The notes under the pieces: generated by a model
Databases searched by the model: none
What the model saw: only the letters and a program-made list of their open reading frames with translations
Told to the model about the DNA's origin: nothing
Translations under genes and position numbers: made by a program
Part shown: positions 1 through 11,225 of the stretch, piece after piece
Layout of the letters: each line of letters opens with the position of its first letter
Numbering within the stretch: the stretch's first letter is position 1
Assembly: GCA_905250075.1 (NCBI GenBank)
Contig: CAJNOP010000064.1
Coordinates: forward strand, 641,453-705,452
Length of the DNA stretch: 64,000 nucleotides
Origin: Rotaria sp. Silwood1
Taxonomy: Eukaryota; Rotifera; Eurotatoria; Philodinida; Philodinidae
Reading direction: 5' to 3'

Positions 1-801
1 GTTTTCATGTGCAAATTTTTACCCATCAACAAAATCAGTCAAAAAATTCTTCATTATCTTGATAGACCAAAATGTGCTTCTGTAAAGATTATTGAATGAC
101 CACTTGGTCATCCAGTGACCATATATTGAATCTTACCTTGTTCGATGTGAAAACTCTCTGCTTTCCAACCATGAAAGTCATAGATTCTATCGTGTTCCTA
201 TCAAAAGTTATTCAAAAAACAACTTTCCCTCTTCTTTTATGAAATGGATAATGATTAGTTTTCAATCAATCACAGGGGTCGACGCTGAAGTGTTTGTTCT
301 GTTCCGGAAACTAAAAAAAATCGGCTCGGCACAAGGTCAGCAGGCCGTGCTATGGATTAAATACTACACTTGGATATTTTCTTGGCAGAATTAGGGATAG
401 GAGCTCTATACTATGTATAAGAGCAGATCCAACTGTATCGAACTATGTATTAAAAATTTCTTCCGTTTCCAATAGAGGTCGATTCGCCATACACTGTTCC
501 TTTAATGAAGTTGTACTGAGTAAATGAGACAGGGTTAGCATGTATAGCTAACAAACTCATACCCCTACGGATGGCATGAGACGTTGGTCGGATATTTGAA
601 AATAACCGTTGACATGATCATTTCTGACTCGCTCTCTCCTTTCATTAAGGACTTCCATGAATGAAGAAGCAACCTTGCACACTTCATCTTTATCGATGAT
701 CCGAAGCGCGATCGATATTTAAATGTACATTAATCGGGATGTAAGATCTATCTACTTCAAAAATGCGTTGTATGAATTAATTCAAGTGTCATGTATCTCT
801 A
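1..801. other. Unassigned left edge
   Basis: I see no gene or recognisable repeat here. The stretch is less AT-rich than the right half of the window, like the Kelch gene that follows. It contains the 3' flank of the minus-strand Kelch gene, whose stop codon is at about 802. Confidence 0.4.
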
Positions 802-3800
802 TCAGACAAAATAAAGTTCACAGTTGTTCAGTATAGTACTCGAACCGTAGCCGCCGCACACTAGTACAGTACCATTGTCGTTGTTTAAGATCAATGTGAC
901 CGTATGATAAGACCTGCTCATTTGAAGATTGGCTGCCGGAGTTATCAAGAAGGTATTGTTGGTTGTATCGATTAGATCACATGTAGCCGTTTTTGTTGAG
1001 ACACTATTGGTTCCACCAACAATCAATACTTTTCCATTTGGTAACAAAGTGGCAGTGTGCCCCTGGCGTGAGCTCGACATGGTACTTGTGAGAGTGATAA
1101 ACGAAAGACTAGCAACGTCAAAAAGATCCAGTGTATTGAGATAGTTGGTGCCATCATATCCGCCAGCAATCAGAACCTGGTTAATCGGCGATGGCAAATA
1201 GGTGGCCGTGTGACCGGAGCGTCCTGTTGTCATAAAGACTCCAAGTGAGATGAATGTGTTCGTCGACCCTTGATAGAGATCGACAGATGAGGAGTATGAC
1301 GGACCATTGTTGCCACCGGCAACCAAGACACGATCGGAAGTGTTACCCAGGCGTGTAGCTGTGTTTTCGAAGCGCGCTACGGTCATCGTATTGGTGACAG
1401 GTATGAACAATGAAGGCGAGCCAATAGTGAACGTGTCACCGGTGGCCAATATGTTGATGCCGTTCGAACCGCCGATGAGGATCAGGTTTGGTGTGCTCAA
1501 GATAGTCGAGCTTTGTTTACATCGTGCCGATGATAGTGAAATCGTGGATACGTTACCCGTTACGGGATCAAAGAGATCAGCAACATTCAATGCTCCAACA
1601 TTACAGCCACCAGCAATAAGAACGATCCCGTTCAACGAGTCGAGTTGATCTGCCGTGTGATAGTAGCGTGCCGTTGACATATCGCCTATCGTTTGAAAAC
1701 AGCCTGTCGACGGTATATATTTTTCTGTTGATGCAAGATTCGTGCTGCTGTTTTGGCCACCCGTCAGGAGAACAGAATTGTCTTGTGAGATGAGTGTACT
1801 TGTGTGGAGCGTGCGCTCATTGGACATGTTGCCCACGATATACCAAGCATTGGACGGTCGAGGTGAAGGTGAAAGGAAACAAACTACAGACGAGAGATAG
1901 AGAGAGGATCGTGCCGTCTGTTCACAGTCCCTTCATGAAAAAAATTTTGTTTTGATTGCCACAAAAAAAGAGGCTTTTTTTGAACCAGAATTATAGGTGA
2001 CTGCTCATTTCGATAAATGACATTTCGTCTCCTTACACTTCGTCCCTTTGCATTTCGTCCTATCTACTTTTCATATCTTAATTTTACTAAAACTTAATCT
2101 CTATAGTTATTCAAAAATAGTTATTTTGTAAATACTTAATGTTGTGTCCAGTGAATCATCGTGATTTAAAAAACCAATGAAGAATGAGTGGGTGTCCATT
2201 CTCTGGTCTACACATTTATCGAGAATAATTTTCTATTTATCATTTGAGTACGTGCATTCCTAATTGTTGCCATCGCGAACAAGTACACAAAATTGTTTAA
2301 AAATGAATACAATTGAGGTGTTAAAGAGTTCTCGAAGAAAATCAATGATTTACCTTTCGAGATTTTGGTACAATCAACATAGAATTACAGAAGAAAAACG
2401 TATATTTCGCTGTGAAGATTGAAACTGTAGAAGCAAGTATAAATCGTTAAATCTGACATTCCAACTTTGTTTGACGTTATTTCTTTTTTTGGTCGTTGTC
2501 AAACAAATATCCAGATGGAAGTATTAATTAAAGAACCATCTGAACATTCTTACGTATCTGATCCAAATCGACTTCATATCATTTAGCTTAAAAATGGAAT
2601 AAAAATTCATGATGCATCATCAAATGAAGAAGCTACTATCATATTATTTGATATATGACGTAGAACTCCATTGACTGTAACTGCTAGTTCACCTACACAT
2701 GAAGCATTGTTGCAAACAATTCGTCGTGAGCAACTAGCAATGCAACTTGATCATAATGGTCGTTTACCTCTTATATTACGGCAAAACTGATCGTAGAGAA
2801 AGCTTTGTTATGCATGAAGATGATTCAATGGTTATATTCACAAGTAATAGAAATCTATCGGTTTTACAGAAATGTAAACATTGGTTCATGGAAGGAACTT
2901 ACAGCGTACGTAAGACTTTTTTCATCTTCTAGAGAAAAATTCGCTTATATAGATATGTCCAAAAAGTTATTATCAACTATTTACTGTACATGGAATGCAT
3001 TCGTTTCAAATTTTTCCACTTGTATATGTTTTACTTATTGAAGAGGACACAAATGACTATAATCAATTTTTTGAACAAATGTTGCTGCATCATGAACATG
3101 AACGTGAATCTATACTAGTTGATTTTGAAATTGCTACATTGAAATTAACTAAAGGGATGTTTCCTGATGGTATTCAAATAGATGAATTTGTATCTGATAC
3201 TATTTGTCAGTTAAAAAGAACCTTGAACATGAATATAGGTTGCTTATTTCATTTTGGACAGTGCATATGGCGTAAAATATAATCATTAGGTTTTCAAAAC
3301 AAGTACATCGACGGTGATAAATTTAGAATGAACGTGAAAAAACTAATGGGCCTTGCATTTGTACCTGTTTCAGATGTTACTAAAGGGTTATTGGTCGCTC
3401 ATAAATGATTTTGATGTTGAAGACCATGATTTACTGGACTATTTCGAAAGAGTTTGAATAGGACAAAGAAAAGGAAGAGATATGTGCTAATTTTAACATG
3501 TCTGCTTTATATATGTACTACTGTATAACATTGAGTTAAGTAGTCGACGTAGTAAACCAAACTTTAGCTTGCAATGATGGAATGTCTACGAGCAGGTTAT
3601 ACAAGATTTGTCACGATCAAATAATGCCGTTGCGGGGTAGCACCATGCATTCAACAATCGTGTATCAATCAAACATCCTTCTATTACTAAACTTGCTAAA
3701 TTTATCTTATGCGAACAATCTAGACTCGAGATCGATATTGAACAATTTCGTGCTGGTGAACAATCACAAAAAAAGAAAAGAATTTATGAAAATCTTGGTG

Positions 3801-6470
3801 CACAGTTGAAAAGAATTGTACTGTCTTATGACGCCAACAATATTGAGAAAAATGTAAGTCGAATTGCTATGAACTTGAAAATAGACACTGAAATTTATTA
3901 AAATAAACTTTATTTGATATTTTTGTAATGCAAATGAATAGACAGACTTTGGAACGAAATGTGATTGGGGCGAATTATAAGGAGACGAAGTGTAGGGGTA
4001 CCGACTTATATACCAGAAATATCGACAAGAGAAAAACACTCACTTGTGGCTGTTGATGTTGACGCAGTTGGATTGGCTGATTAAATGTCGAAAAGTAATA
4101 TGTTGAAAAGCAGGACGTCGAAAATCGGATTGCCGAAAAATAAAATGACGAAGAAAAAATGTCGTAAGTGAAAACATTGAAAGAAAAATATCAAAAATCA
4201 AAATGTCAAAAAGGCCGCAATGTCTAAAGTAGCAATATTACTATGCATGACGCCCATACGCTTACAGAGCAATGCATATTCTAGTTATTTCCGTCCACCA
4301 AAATAGAAGGTCATGAGATTATATAGTGTCTCGGCAAATCGCTACTTTTTGAGTGGCTTTTAATGCCAGTTAATTTGTTTCGTTTATCTTGATCCAGAAA
4401 ACCAGTGCTTTTCAATTTGTTGGCTAGTTTTCAGTATTCAAATGTAGTTTTTCTATGATTAAGTACCATAAAGTACCTAATTGTCGTTTGAAAAAGTCAG
4501 AAAAAAGTTGGAAAATCTCTGTTTTCGATATCCAAAAACTTCAAAAACTTTGAGTTTTAGAGAAAAGGGGTTTGATGAAACAATGGCCTTCTAATAGGAA
4601 GCTTGGACTTTTGATCAAACGCAGCTTATAGACGGGGTTCCATTTTGAGATAGGGCTGCAGTCTATTATGGGCGAAGATGCTTCAACACTTTTTCAACAT
4701 TTTCACTTTCGACATTTTGTTTTGCTCTATCGACGAATTTCAGCATTTTTTTCTTCGACATTTTGATTTTCGACGTTTGATAGCTTTATCTGTAGTTGTA
4801 TTTACAAAAAAACAAACGAGTCTCTGTTTGGAGCGCGACACACAACTGCGACGATTCACTCTTCATTGCAACCGTTTTTGTTTTAATCAAAGAAGGAGAG
4901 ACGACTTGTCAAAAAACTTTAGAGAGGAAGAAAGAATTCATGAGACAATTGAGAAATCGATCAGAGTGCTAACACGGTCGAATTAAGAGTTTACAGGAAA
5001 AAAAATGAATTCGCCTTTTTTGCTAGAAATTGATTAAATAGACAAAAAATTTCATACCTTAAGAAGGACTTGGCTGATTGAACTGAAGCTTTTCGTCAAA
5101 GTATATGGCTAAGTCTTGCATTCAAAACGATTTCAGATCAAACGATCGAGCTCTTCATTCTCTGTAGATATCATCCCGCAAGAGTCAAATGCTTCTTTCA
5201 ATTCACATTGTCATTCTATAACTCCTAACAGCAACAACATGGAAGTCTGAAATATTTTCCACAGCTACCCCTAATGAGATCTCTTTGTGGTGTATATTTC
5301 AGACTCTAAGAGCTATGGATTCCACTAGAATGGCGTAAAAAAACTCCTTTGGCCAAAAAGCGATTTTCGAAGATGGTTTGCGAAAGCAGAAACAAAACAT
5401 CAGTTTGGACTCAAGTGTTGAGAGGTGTGAGTGTGGGTGTGAGTGTGGGTGTGAGTGGGTGTGAGTGTGAGTGGGTGTGGGTGTGTGTGTGCATGTGGAT
5501 GGACTGAGAGAAGACACGCCCGCCTCAGCCACCCACAAATCGACCAATATCCATACCCTCAGATCTGGTAGGATTCAATCGGATCCAGCGCCGGAATCAG
5601 TCAGATCTATCCGGGCGAATTCGATCTAGATTAGTCATGTTTTGGATTTAGCATAACTTTTTATCGACTAAACTAAATTCTATTGTCCTGAAAGTTTCAA
5701 AACTTCCTGTTCGGTCGTGCTTCAAAAATCTCATGAAAAGTAGATTGCTCTCCTTGAACTATTCCTATCTGACTGACATTCGCTCGCTTATTATTAAAAT
5801 TTCGAGAGTAACTCATCTTCTTCTGCCTGTTTACTTACCTGTGCTGCTACATGGAGCCGATGTCGCACATGACATCTTGGATGCAGTGAACATCAGAGTA
5901 ATGGCAGGCACTATTGCAGCACATAGTCCGAGACAAACAATGAAACTCACTACGATTGCGATGCCACAACGGCGACGGATTCCACCACATGTTCTAGTAT
6001 AATCGAGTAGGCAACAAGCAGCATCAGAAGTGATGTGACCGTTTTCTCTCAACAATAAAAATTCTTACTTTTGTCGCTCCTGGTTTGTTGAGAGCATAGG
6101 CAGTCTGTTGCTTCCTGAAAAGGATGCTGGGCTAACGGGAGGACCTGCTGCATCATTCCGCTCAAAAGGAATTGGAGATACCAAGGAAATCCACTGCTAA
6201 GAAAAAACGCGTCTCTGCGACAGATTATTCACTTCATACAACGTCTACAGATGCACATACATGGCTCTTATTTTCGTCCTTCTTCTTGCGCCACCATCTG
6301 ACCTCGTTATCCTTCTTCTTGTGCCACCATTTGATATTGTTGTCCTTCATTACTAACGACGCCGGTGAAATCAAGAATGAGCCAGTATTTTGTGGCTCAT
6401 TTCTCGTCATTTCAATACCAAGACGGCCATTTTCCACGGGAAAAGAAGAATTCGGTCGCTGCTGATGCAA
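802..6470 (-). CDS. Single-pass membrane protein with seven-bladed Kelch ectodomain
   Basis: Proposed four-exon model: 6470-6261, 6196-6069, 5993-5839 and 1883-802, giving 1575 nt (524 aa). The first three exons encode a hydrophilic, basic N-terminus and then one membrane segment (GIAIVVSFIVCLGLCAAIVP) followed by a Cys/Ser/Thr-rich linker. The last exon encodes seven Kelch repeats, each with a hydrophobic strand before Gly-Gly (LLTGGQN, LIAGGCN, LIGGSN, LVAGGNN, LIAGGYD, LIVGGTN, LVCGGYG) and an R-x-x-HT motif. This predicts a type II surface protein with a beta-propeller; ligand unknown. Introns of 64 and 75 bp have GTATGT/GTAAGA donors. The join to the last exon spans 3955 bp: donor GTAAGT at 5838, acceptor after a strong pyrimidine tract ending TCTGTAG at 1884. 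Phases match (phase 1). The exons are clearly more GC-rich than the genes right of 25.7 kb. The long join is the least certain part: the two halves could be separate broken genes. Confidence 0.62.
2007..4005 (+). mobile_element. Decayed Mutator-like (MULE) element with inverted ends
   Basis: The ends at about 2007-2060 and 3950-4005 are imperfect inverted repeats of about 50 bp. Each is built from short degenerate direct repeats of CGAAATG type spaced by GGA-containing linkers (left, read + strand: catttcgtc repeated three times). Between them lies a dead MULE transposase (about 2304-3895). The element sits inside the long intron of the minus-strand Kelch gene, in the opposite orientation. 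Target duplications were not resolved. Confidence 0.6.
2304..3895 (+). pseudogene. FLYWCH zinc finger / MULE-domain transposase, degenerate
   Basis: The reading starts at MNTIEVLKSSRRKSM (2304) with a FLYWCH-type finger whose first cysteine pair (RCED-stop-NC) is broken by an in-frame stop. Further on, fragments in several frames match the MULE transposase core: LRQ-TDRRESFVMHEDD near 2770-2830, a DGTF-like block (W-F-M-E-G-T-Y) near 2885, I-L-V-D-F-E with the catalytic-type Asp near 3118, and G-C-L-F-H-F-G-Q near 3238. C-terminal blocks follow (L-L-D-Y-F-E-R near 3440; an NNAVAG-x-HHAFNN block near 3620-3660; I-Y-E-N-L-G near 3780). Many stops and frameshifts separate the blocks, so no active protein is possible. 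It presumably arrived as a transposon and decayed in place. Confidence 0.75.
4078..4782. mobile_element. Foldback-type element with TCGAAA-rich inverted ends
   Basis: Positions about 4078-4215 carry repeated units of the type AAAATGTCGAAA. Positions about 4678-4782 carry the same units on the opposite strand (TTTCGACATTTTG). The two ends can therefore pair into a long imperfect hairpin around a roughly 460 bp centre with no coding sequence. It lies just downstream of the MULE element and its end motif resembles that element's, so it may be a non-autonomous relative. Boundaries are approximate. Confidence 0.5.
5424..5497 (+). repeat. Telomere-type tract, G-rich on + strand
   Basis: Degenerate array of GTGAGT and GTGGGT units ending in a short GT run. 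It resembles the bdelloid telomere repeat TGTGGG with many variant units. The G-rich strand reads to the right, as at a right-hand chromosome end. In the proposed gene model it lies in the last intron of the Kelch gene. Confidence 0.6.
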
Positions 6471-7338
6471 TCAGATAGATTTTATTCAAGAAAGAGAAGA
6501 TTAAACACACATACCGTGGCCGATTTTGGTGCTATCCCAGCAGCAAACTTCTGCTGACTCATGAACGTCACTTGCAATATTCAATCACTGTCAATCGTCT
6601 CTAACAACAGAAGCTGATTTATATGTCTTACAATGCATCATAGTGACAAGGATTTGGGTAGTTATTGTTTCTTTCTCCACGCTCACAGCCACAGCCGCAG
6701 CCGCAGCCGCAGCCACAGCTACACCCCACACCCACACCTTGTATCGAGAAAACAGGAGTCAACTTTCAAGATAGAAAAAAAGGTCAAAAGCGACATTTTC
6801 GTTGGGCCAATCTAAAATAAACCGAAGTATAGTCGGTTGGGGTGATTCGGATCAGTTGAACGAAAATTTCACTTTTATGAAGCTATATGTCAACCGTTTG
6901 TCATTGGACAAACATAAATTTTAGTACACACATAGTACAAAGTAGACTTATGATAGTTTCGTATCAGTTCCAATCTTGAGAACGGTTCAACAGTACTTTT
7001 GAGCAGTTTATCTGAACTTATAGAAAAGCATGAATTTCGCAATTAACTTTCAGCAATTACAGAAAGATATGTTTTTGTGGAACTTTCGCCGTTAAGAAAA
7101 CTGAACTATTGGCAACTGCAAAATGTTAATCTTTCTTAGGGTGAAAGTCCAATAAAAGAAAGTGTCAACATTTGCCGAGAGTTTAGTGTTGTTAAGGATG
7201 AATTTTTAATGTATGACATGACTTTTGGCAATTGCCGAAAGTCACCTACTAAAGTCACCACTACGAAATTGATGCTATTTCTGAAGCTAATGTGATTAGA
7301 ATATATGAGCTGTTTCGTGTAAGCCGCGACCTACAGTT
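6471..7338. other. 5' flank of Kelch gene and unassigned DNA
   Basis: This begins with the upstream region of the Kelch gene (start codon at 6470), passes a C-rich telomere-type tract (6677-6741) and continues as unassigned DNA up to the long inverted-repeat element. I see no gene. Confidence 0.4.
6677..6741 (-). repeat. Telomere-type tract, C-rich on + strand
   Basis: About 65 bp of CCACAG, CCGCAG and CCCACAC units. The CCGCAG variants form a run of their own before CCCACACCCACACC. Orientation is opposite to the tract at 5424, as at a left-hand chromosome end. It lies about 200 bp upstream of the Kelch start codon. Confidence 0.55.
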
Positions 7339-9946
7339 CTCAGTCGAGCATCTTCAATTTTTTTCATTATCACATATGTGTTTGAGACAACTAGTTGATA
7401 ATGTTTGATGCAAACTGTATCAAAAACTATTCAACCAGCGATTTTTTATTGAATTTTACGAAAAGTTCTCAAATCCATGATTATGAAAAACCCGTTTTTT
7501 GTTACGCCTATATCTCGAGGACAGCTCAGCAGATTGAGCTGAAACTTTGTGTGAATATTCATAGTTGGTGATCCTATCATAAAATAAATTTCAATTGAAA
7601 TGGTTATATCCTTGGTTTTCTGCAGATACTTCTTTACGAGAGCAACACGCCTATTTAAGCCATCTTTGTGGTTGTATATCTGACGACTAGTTCACGATAG
7701 AGTTTTGAAATATATTTTTATAGAAAGATCTCAATGATATCTCATTCTAAGTAAAAATTCAGCTTCTCTGAGTGAAGTGTTCGCTGGTGGCAACCACGTC
7801 AAAATCAGTATTTTGCGTAATTAGTGATGTTGAGTCGTGGCGAGCTCGTAGAATATAAGATGGTTGACGGGCGACACCCTTAGGCCTGAACAGCTAATAT
7901 TTGAACTATAACTTGACACAAAAACTAGCGTGGGATCTCTATGGGTATCTTGGTCATAGAGGTCGCACCGGGAGCCCCAAAGAGAGAAAGGGATTTTTAA
8001 TTCTACGTCCTGGCAGTCATAAAAAACGACTTAACGATCACGTCTAGGGAACTTCTCACTCAGAACACAGCACAAAAACGTAGTCGGCCTATTTATGTCT
8101 CTTTCAAATTCTTTCTGCGACTTTTTTTCGATCAAACTTTGACTCCTGGTCCTGCCACAGGATATATGAAAAAATGAATTTAATAAAAAACTGATTTGGA
8201 CAGTGGAAAGCAAGTTCCGAACTTATGATATGCTATTTGTAGATAAAAATAGTGGTAAATAAACAATAAAATAGTTGTTTTGATTAAATTCATTTTTTCG
8301 CATATCCCTGAGTGAGATCAGCGATCAAAATTTGATCGGACAAAAAAGTCCTCGAAACAATTTCAAACATGTATTGGTTGACTCAGTTTTTTATGCTGAT
8401 TCCAAATATGATATTTGTTTGAAGTAAAACAGGGATTAATTGTTCTAAAACCGTCGAATATTAGTCAAAAAGGACACAAATTGGGTCTAAAGGATAGTGG
8501 TAGAAGAAAAGTGCTTTTCTAGGCATCGAATTTCAAGATGAAAACAGTGTCATCAAAAAGAGCACGTTGAATTACCTATTCGTAAAAGATTTGGCTGATG
8601 CACCCGTATAAGCGATAACTTTTTAAGATTACAAAAATCACTACCTATAGTAATACGACCAAATCGGGGCAGTATTTGGGATTTACTGATAAAAAAATAT
8701 ATAAATATTCACGAAGCTCCTATAGACTCTGATAGAGAAAAAAAATCTACATCGAATGAACATATTTTCGATCAACCTAAATCGGGTTTCTATGGGCTTT
8801 CAGGTCAAAAACTGTTTTTTAAGATCCTTCAGAAAATGCTTAAGATCTATCTTATTATTCGACTAGTTTTGAAAGAAATGTGATATTTGTAATCAGTACA
8901 CTCAGTTCTATCGAACTATAAGGGCTACAAATATAACGACGATGAAAAACATTTTTCAGTACGTTAGGAGGATCCAGGTGTAAAAGATTGAGTTGTCATG
9001 AAATACAAAATAAATTTGTGAAAAATAATCAGGTTTCAATGCTGATACTCACAATTATAAAATTAGGGTCGGATATTTTACTACGCCAGATCCGTAATTT
9101 GACAACTACTTTTTCAACTTCTCCAAAAAACCGATGCATTTGTAAGATTTGACGTATAATGTCCCCCTCCTCTACGGCAGTGTAAACAAGTATACATAGA
9201 AAACATTATCGCTAGCGTCTTCTCCACAAAAAGTTCCTTAGATATGACAGTTAAGTCGTTTTTTCATGGTTGCCGAAATGTAGGATCAAAAATTCCATAC
9301 TCTGTTAAGGACTTCCGGTGCGACCTCTGTGGCCAAAGCACCCGTAGATATCCCACGCTAGTTTTTGCGCCAAGCTATAGTTCAAATATGGATCGTTCAG
9401 GGCCAAGCGTTCTGTCTGTCAGCCATCCTATATTTTTCGAGAACGCGACGACTCAAAATCGCTAATTACGCAAAATACTGATTTTGGCAAGGTGGCCATC
9501 GACAAACGCTTCACTTAGAGAAGCTGAATATTTTACTAGAATGAGATATCATTGAGATCTTTCTATAAAAAATATTTCAAAGCTCTATCGTGGACTAGTC
9601 GTCAGATATACAACCACAAAGATTGCTTAAATAGGAGTGTTGCTCTCGTAAAGAAGTATCCGCAGAAAACCAACAATACAACCATTTTACTTGGAATTTT
9701 TTTTTATGATAGGATCACCAACTATGAATATTCACACAAAGTTTCAGCTCAATCTGCTGAGCTGTCCTCGAGATATAGGCGTAACAAAAAACGAGTTTTT
9801 CATAATCATGGATTTGAGAACTTTTCGTAAAAATTCAATAAAAAATTGCTGGTTGAATATCTTTTGATACAGTTTGCATCAAACATTATCAACTAGTTGC
9901 CTCTAACACATGTGATAATGAATGAAATCGAAGATGCTCGACTGAG
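7339..9946. mobile_element. 2.6 kb element with about 720 bp inverted arms
   Basis: The sequence at about 7339-8058 returns in inverted orientation at about 9230-9946. Matching landmarks include CTCAGTCGAGCATCTTC at the outer ends, a block around CTCGAGGACAGCTCAGCAG (7513 and 9768), and CGTGGGAT..ACCCG/T (7935 and 9345). The arms differ by many substitutions and small indels, so the element is old. The loop of about 1170 bp has no convincing coding sequence and holds a smaller hairpin. This fits a non-autonomous foldback transposon; an inverted segmental duplication is the alternative. Confidence 0.7.
8115..8350. repeat. Inner hairpin within the long inverted-repeat element
   Basis: The left part (CGACTTTTTTTCGATCAAA..., then GGATATATGAAAAAATGAAT near 8160) is repeated inverted on the right (ATTCATTTTTTCGCATATCC near 8290, then GATCAAAATTTGATCGGAC...). 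This gives an imperfect palindrome of about 235 bp, possibly a MITE inserted in the loop of the larger element. Confidence 0.55.
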
Positions 9947-9994
9947 CCCCTTCTAGTGCATCAGGTCGTTGGTTACGTGCAATGGGTCATATAT

Positions 9995-10102
9995 CAGTGA
10001 GCGAATCAAACCGAGTTTTACTGATTCGAGTTCTGTTCGGTTCGACTGCACTTTTAGAAAACCGGTTTCGGTTCGGTTCGATCCGATTCGATTCGCTCTC
10101 TG
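9995..10102. mobile_element. Short hAT-like MITE candidate
   Basis: About 108 bp with ends CAGTGAGCGAATC and, inverted, CAGAGAGCGAATC. The interior is full of CGGTTCG/CGAACCG motifs that can fold back. CAGTG-type ends and an imperfect AT-rich 8 bp flank (TCATATAT / ATATATAT) suggest the hAT class, but the flanks are low-complexity, so the target duplication is weak evidence. Confidence 0.4.
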
Positions 10103-10768
10103 ATATATATATATCATAGCCTACACTTATCAATGTAGTCGATAGGAATTTTTTTAACCCATGTCTATTTCACAGTCAAACTGGCGAAATTCCGGAAGAC
10201 CAATATTTTCTCAAGTCGTTTAAAATATGAACCATTCATTCTCGAAGTCACTGACCTGTCTGGAACTGTTAGGCACAAAAGCAACTTGTTACTGAATTCG
10301 GATTTTTACTAAAGTCCGAATTGAACAATAGATGGGGTTAACTATCTCTTTTTCGTTTTGCTTTGAAAATACGTGACTGACAAGAACTAGGAACAGGCAG
10401 TATTCATGTCACACTCTTGCGAAAAAAACACTGAATTCATGCTCACTTGTGTCTTGATCATTTCCTACTGCTATTTGTTGTTCTGTCAACAGTATGTGCG
10501 CGCGGAGGAAGGCGTGAATGAGCTTATTCGCTCGCTCTTACTGTTCTATTGTGAATTCCCACAAATTACACAGCTTGATGGCAATGTTTGGATTTAATCT
10601 CATAATAGAATACCTTATAGGTGCTCTCCATACAACATTCTTCCCAACTTTGATCAAATAAAAACCGAAGCTTTACTTTATTCTGTCGGTATTTACGCTG
10701 ATTCAAATCAACAAGAAAAATCAGTTACCTTTGAAAAATTTTCGATTATCAATCGGATTATAGTGCAC

Positions 10769-10853
10769 CAAAATCCAGATTTCAGTCGGACCGGAGAATT
10801 TTGTTCATTGTTTTCCAGTGAAAATCACCAAAATCCGACAGAAATCTGGATTA
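10769..10853. repeat. Small inverted repeat abutting telomere-type tract
   Basis: AATCCAGATTTCAGTCGGAC near 10775 pairs with TCCGACAGAAATCTGGATT near 10834. The right arm ends within a few bases of the start of the G-rich array, which may mark the original junction between unique DNA and added telomere repeats. Confidence 0.5.
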
Positions 10854-10854
10854 G

Positions 10855-10978
10855 AGTGTGGGGTGTGGAATGTGGATGTGGGTAGGGTGTTGGGGTGGGT
10901 GTGTGGGTGAATGGGTCGGTGTGGGTGTTGGTATGGATGTGGGTGGGTGTGGATGTGTGGGGTGGTGTGGGTGTGGGT
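10855..10978 (+). repeat. Telomere-type array, G-rich on + strand
   Basis: About 124 bp of TGTGGG, GGTGTGG and TGGATG variant units, the longest G-rich tract in the window. Only about 12 bp of other sequence separates it from an even longer C-rich array in the opposite orientation. Confidence 0.75.
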
Positions 10979-10990
10979 ATTTATGAAGAG

Positions 10991-11225
10991 AAGACCCATA
11001 TCCACACCCACACTAAGACCGCCACCCCCACCCCCACACCTACACTCACACACCCACATACCCCACACCCAGACACACACTACCCAGCCACACACTACCC
11101 AGCCCCACTCACACCCACATCCACACTCACACCCGCATCGCCACACTCACCCACATCCACACACACATCATCACCCACACACATCCCACACCTAGCCACA
11201 CCCCACCCAGTCACACCTACACCCT
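10991..11225 (-). repeat. Telomere-type array, C-rich on + strand
   Basis: About 235 bp of CCCACA, CCCCCA and CACACA variants, directly facing the G-rich array to its left. G-rich followed by C-rich on one strand is the arrangement of a telomere-telomere fusion. Confidence 0.75.

Larger units (their letters stand above)
9947..10854. other. Unassigned DNA before the large telomere-type array
   Basis: This holds a 108 bp MITE-like hairpin (9995-10102) and a small hairpin at 10769-10853 next to the telomere tract. A 63-codon open frame near 10406 has a hydrophobic middle but no recognisable family and no supporting exon structure, so I do not call it a gene. Confidence 0.4.

Noticed and set aside
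5299..5547. Minus-strand frame with a His/Thr/Ser-rich stretch
   Set aside because: It is the translated telomere-type tract and flanks, with no family features.
6633..6815. Short frame with a Ser/His/Arg repeat
   Set aside because: Translation of CCGCAG/CCACAG repeats.
10406..10597. 63-codon frame with hydrophobic middle
   Set aside because: Too short and unsupported; lies among repeats.
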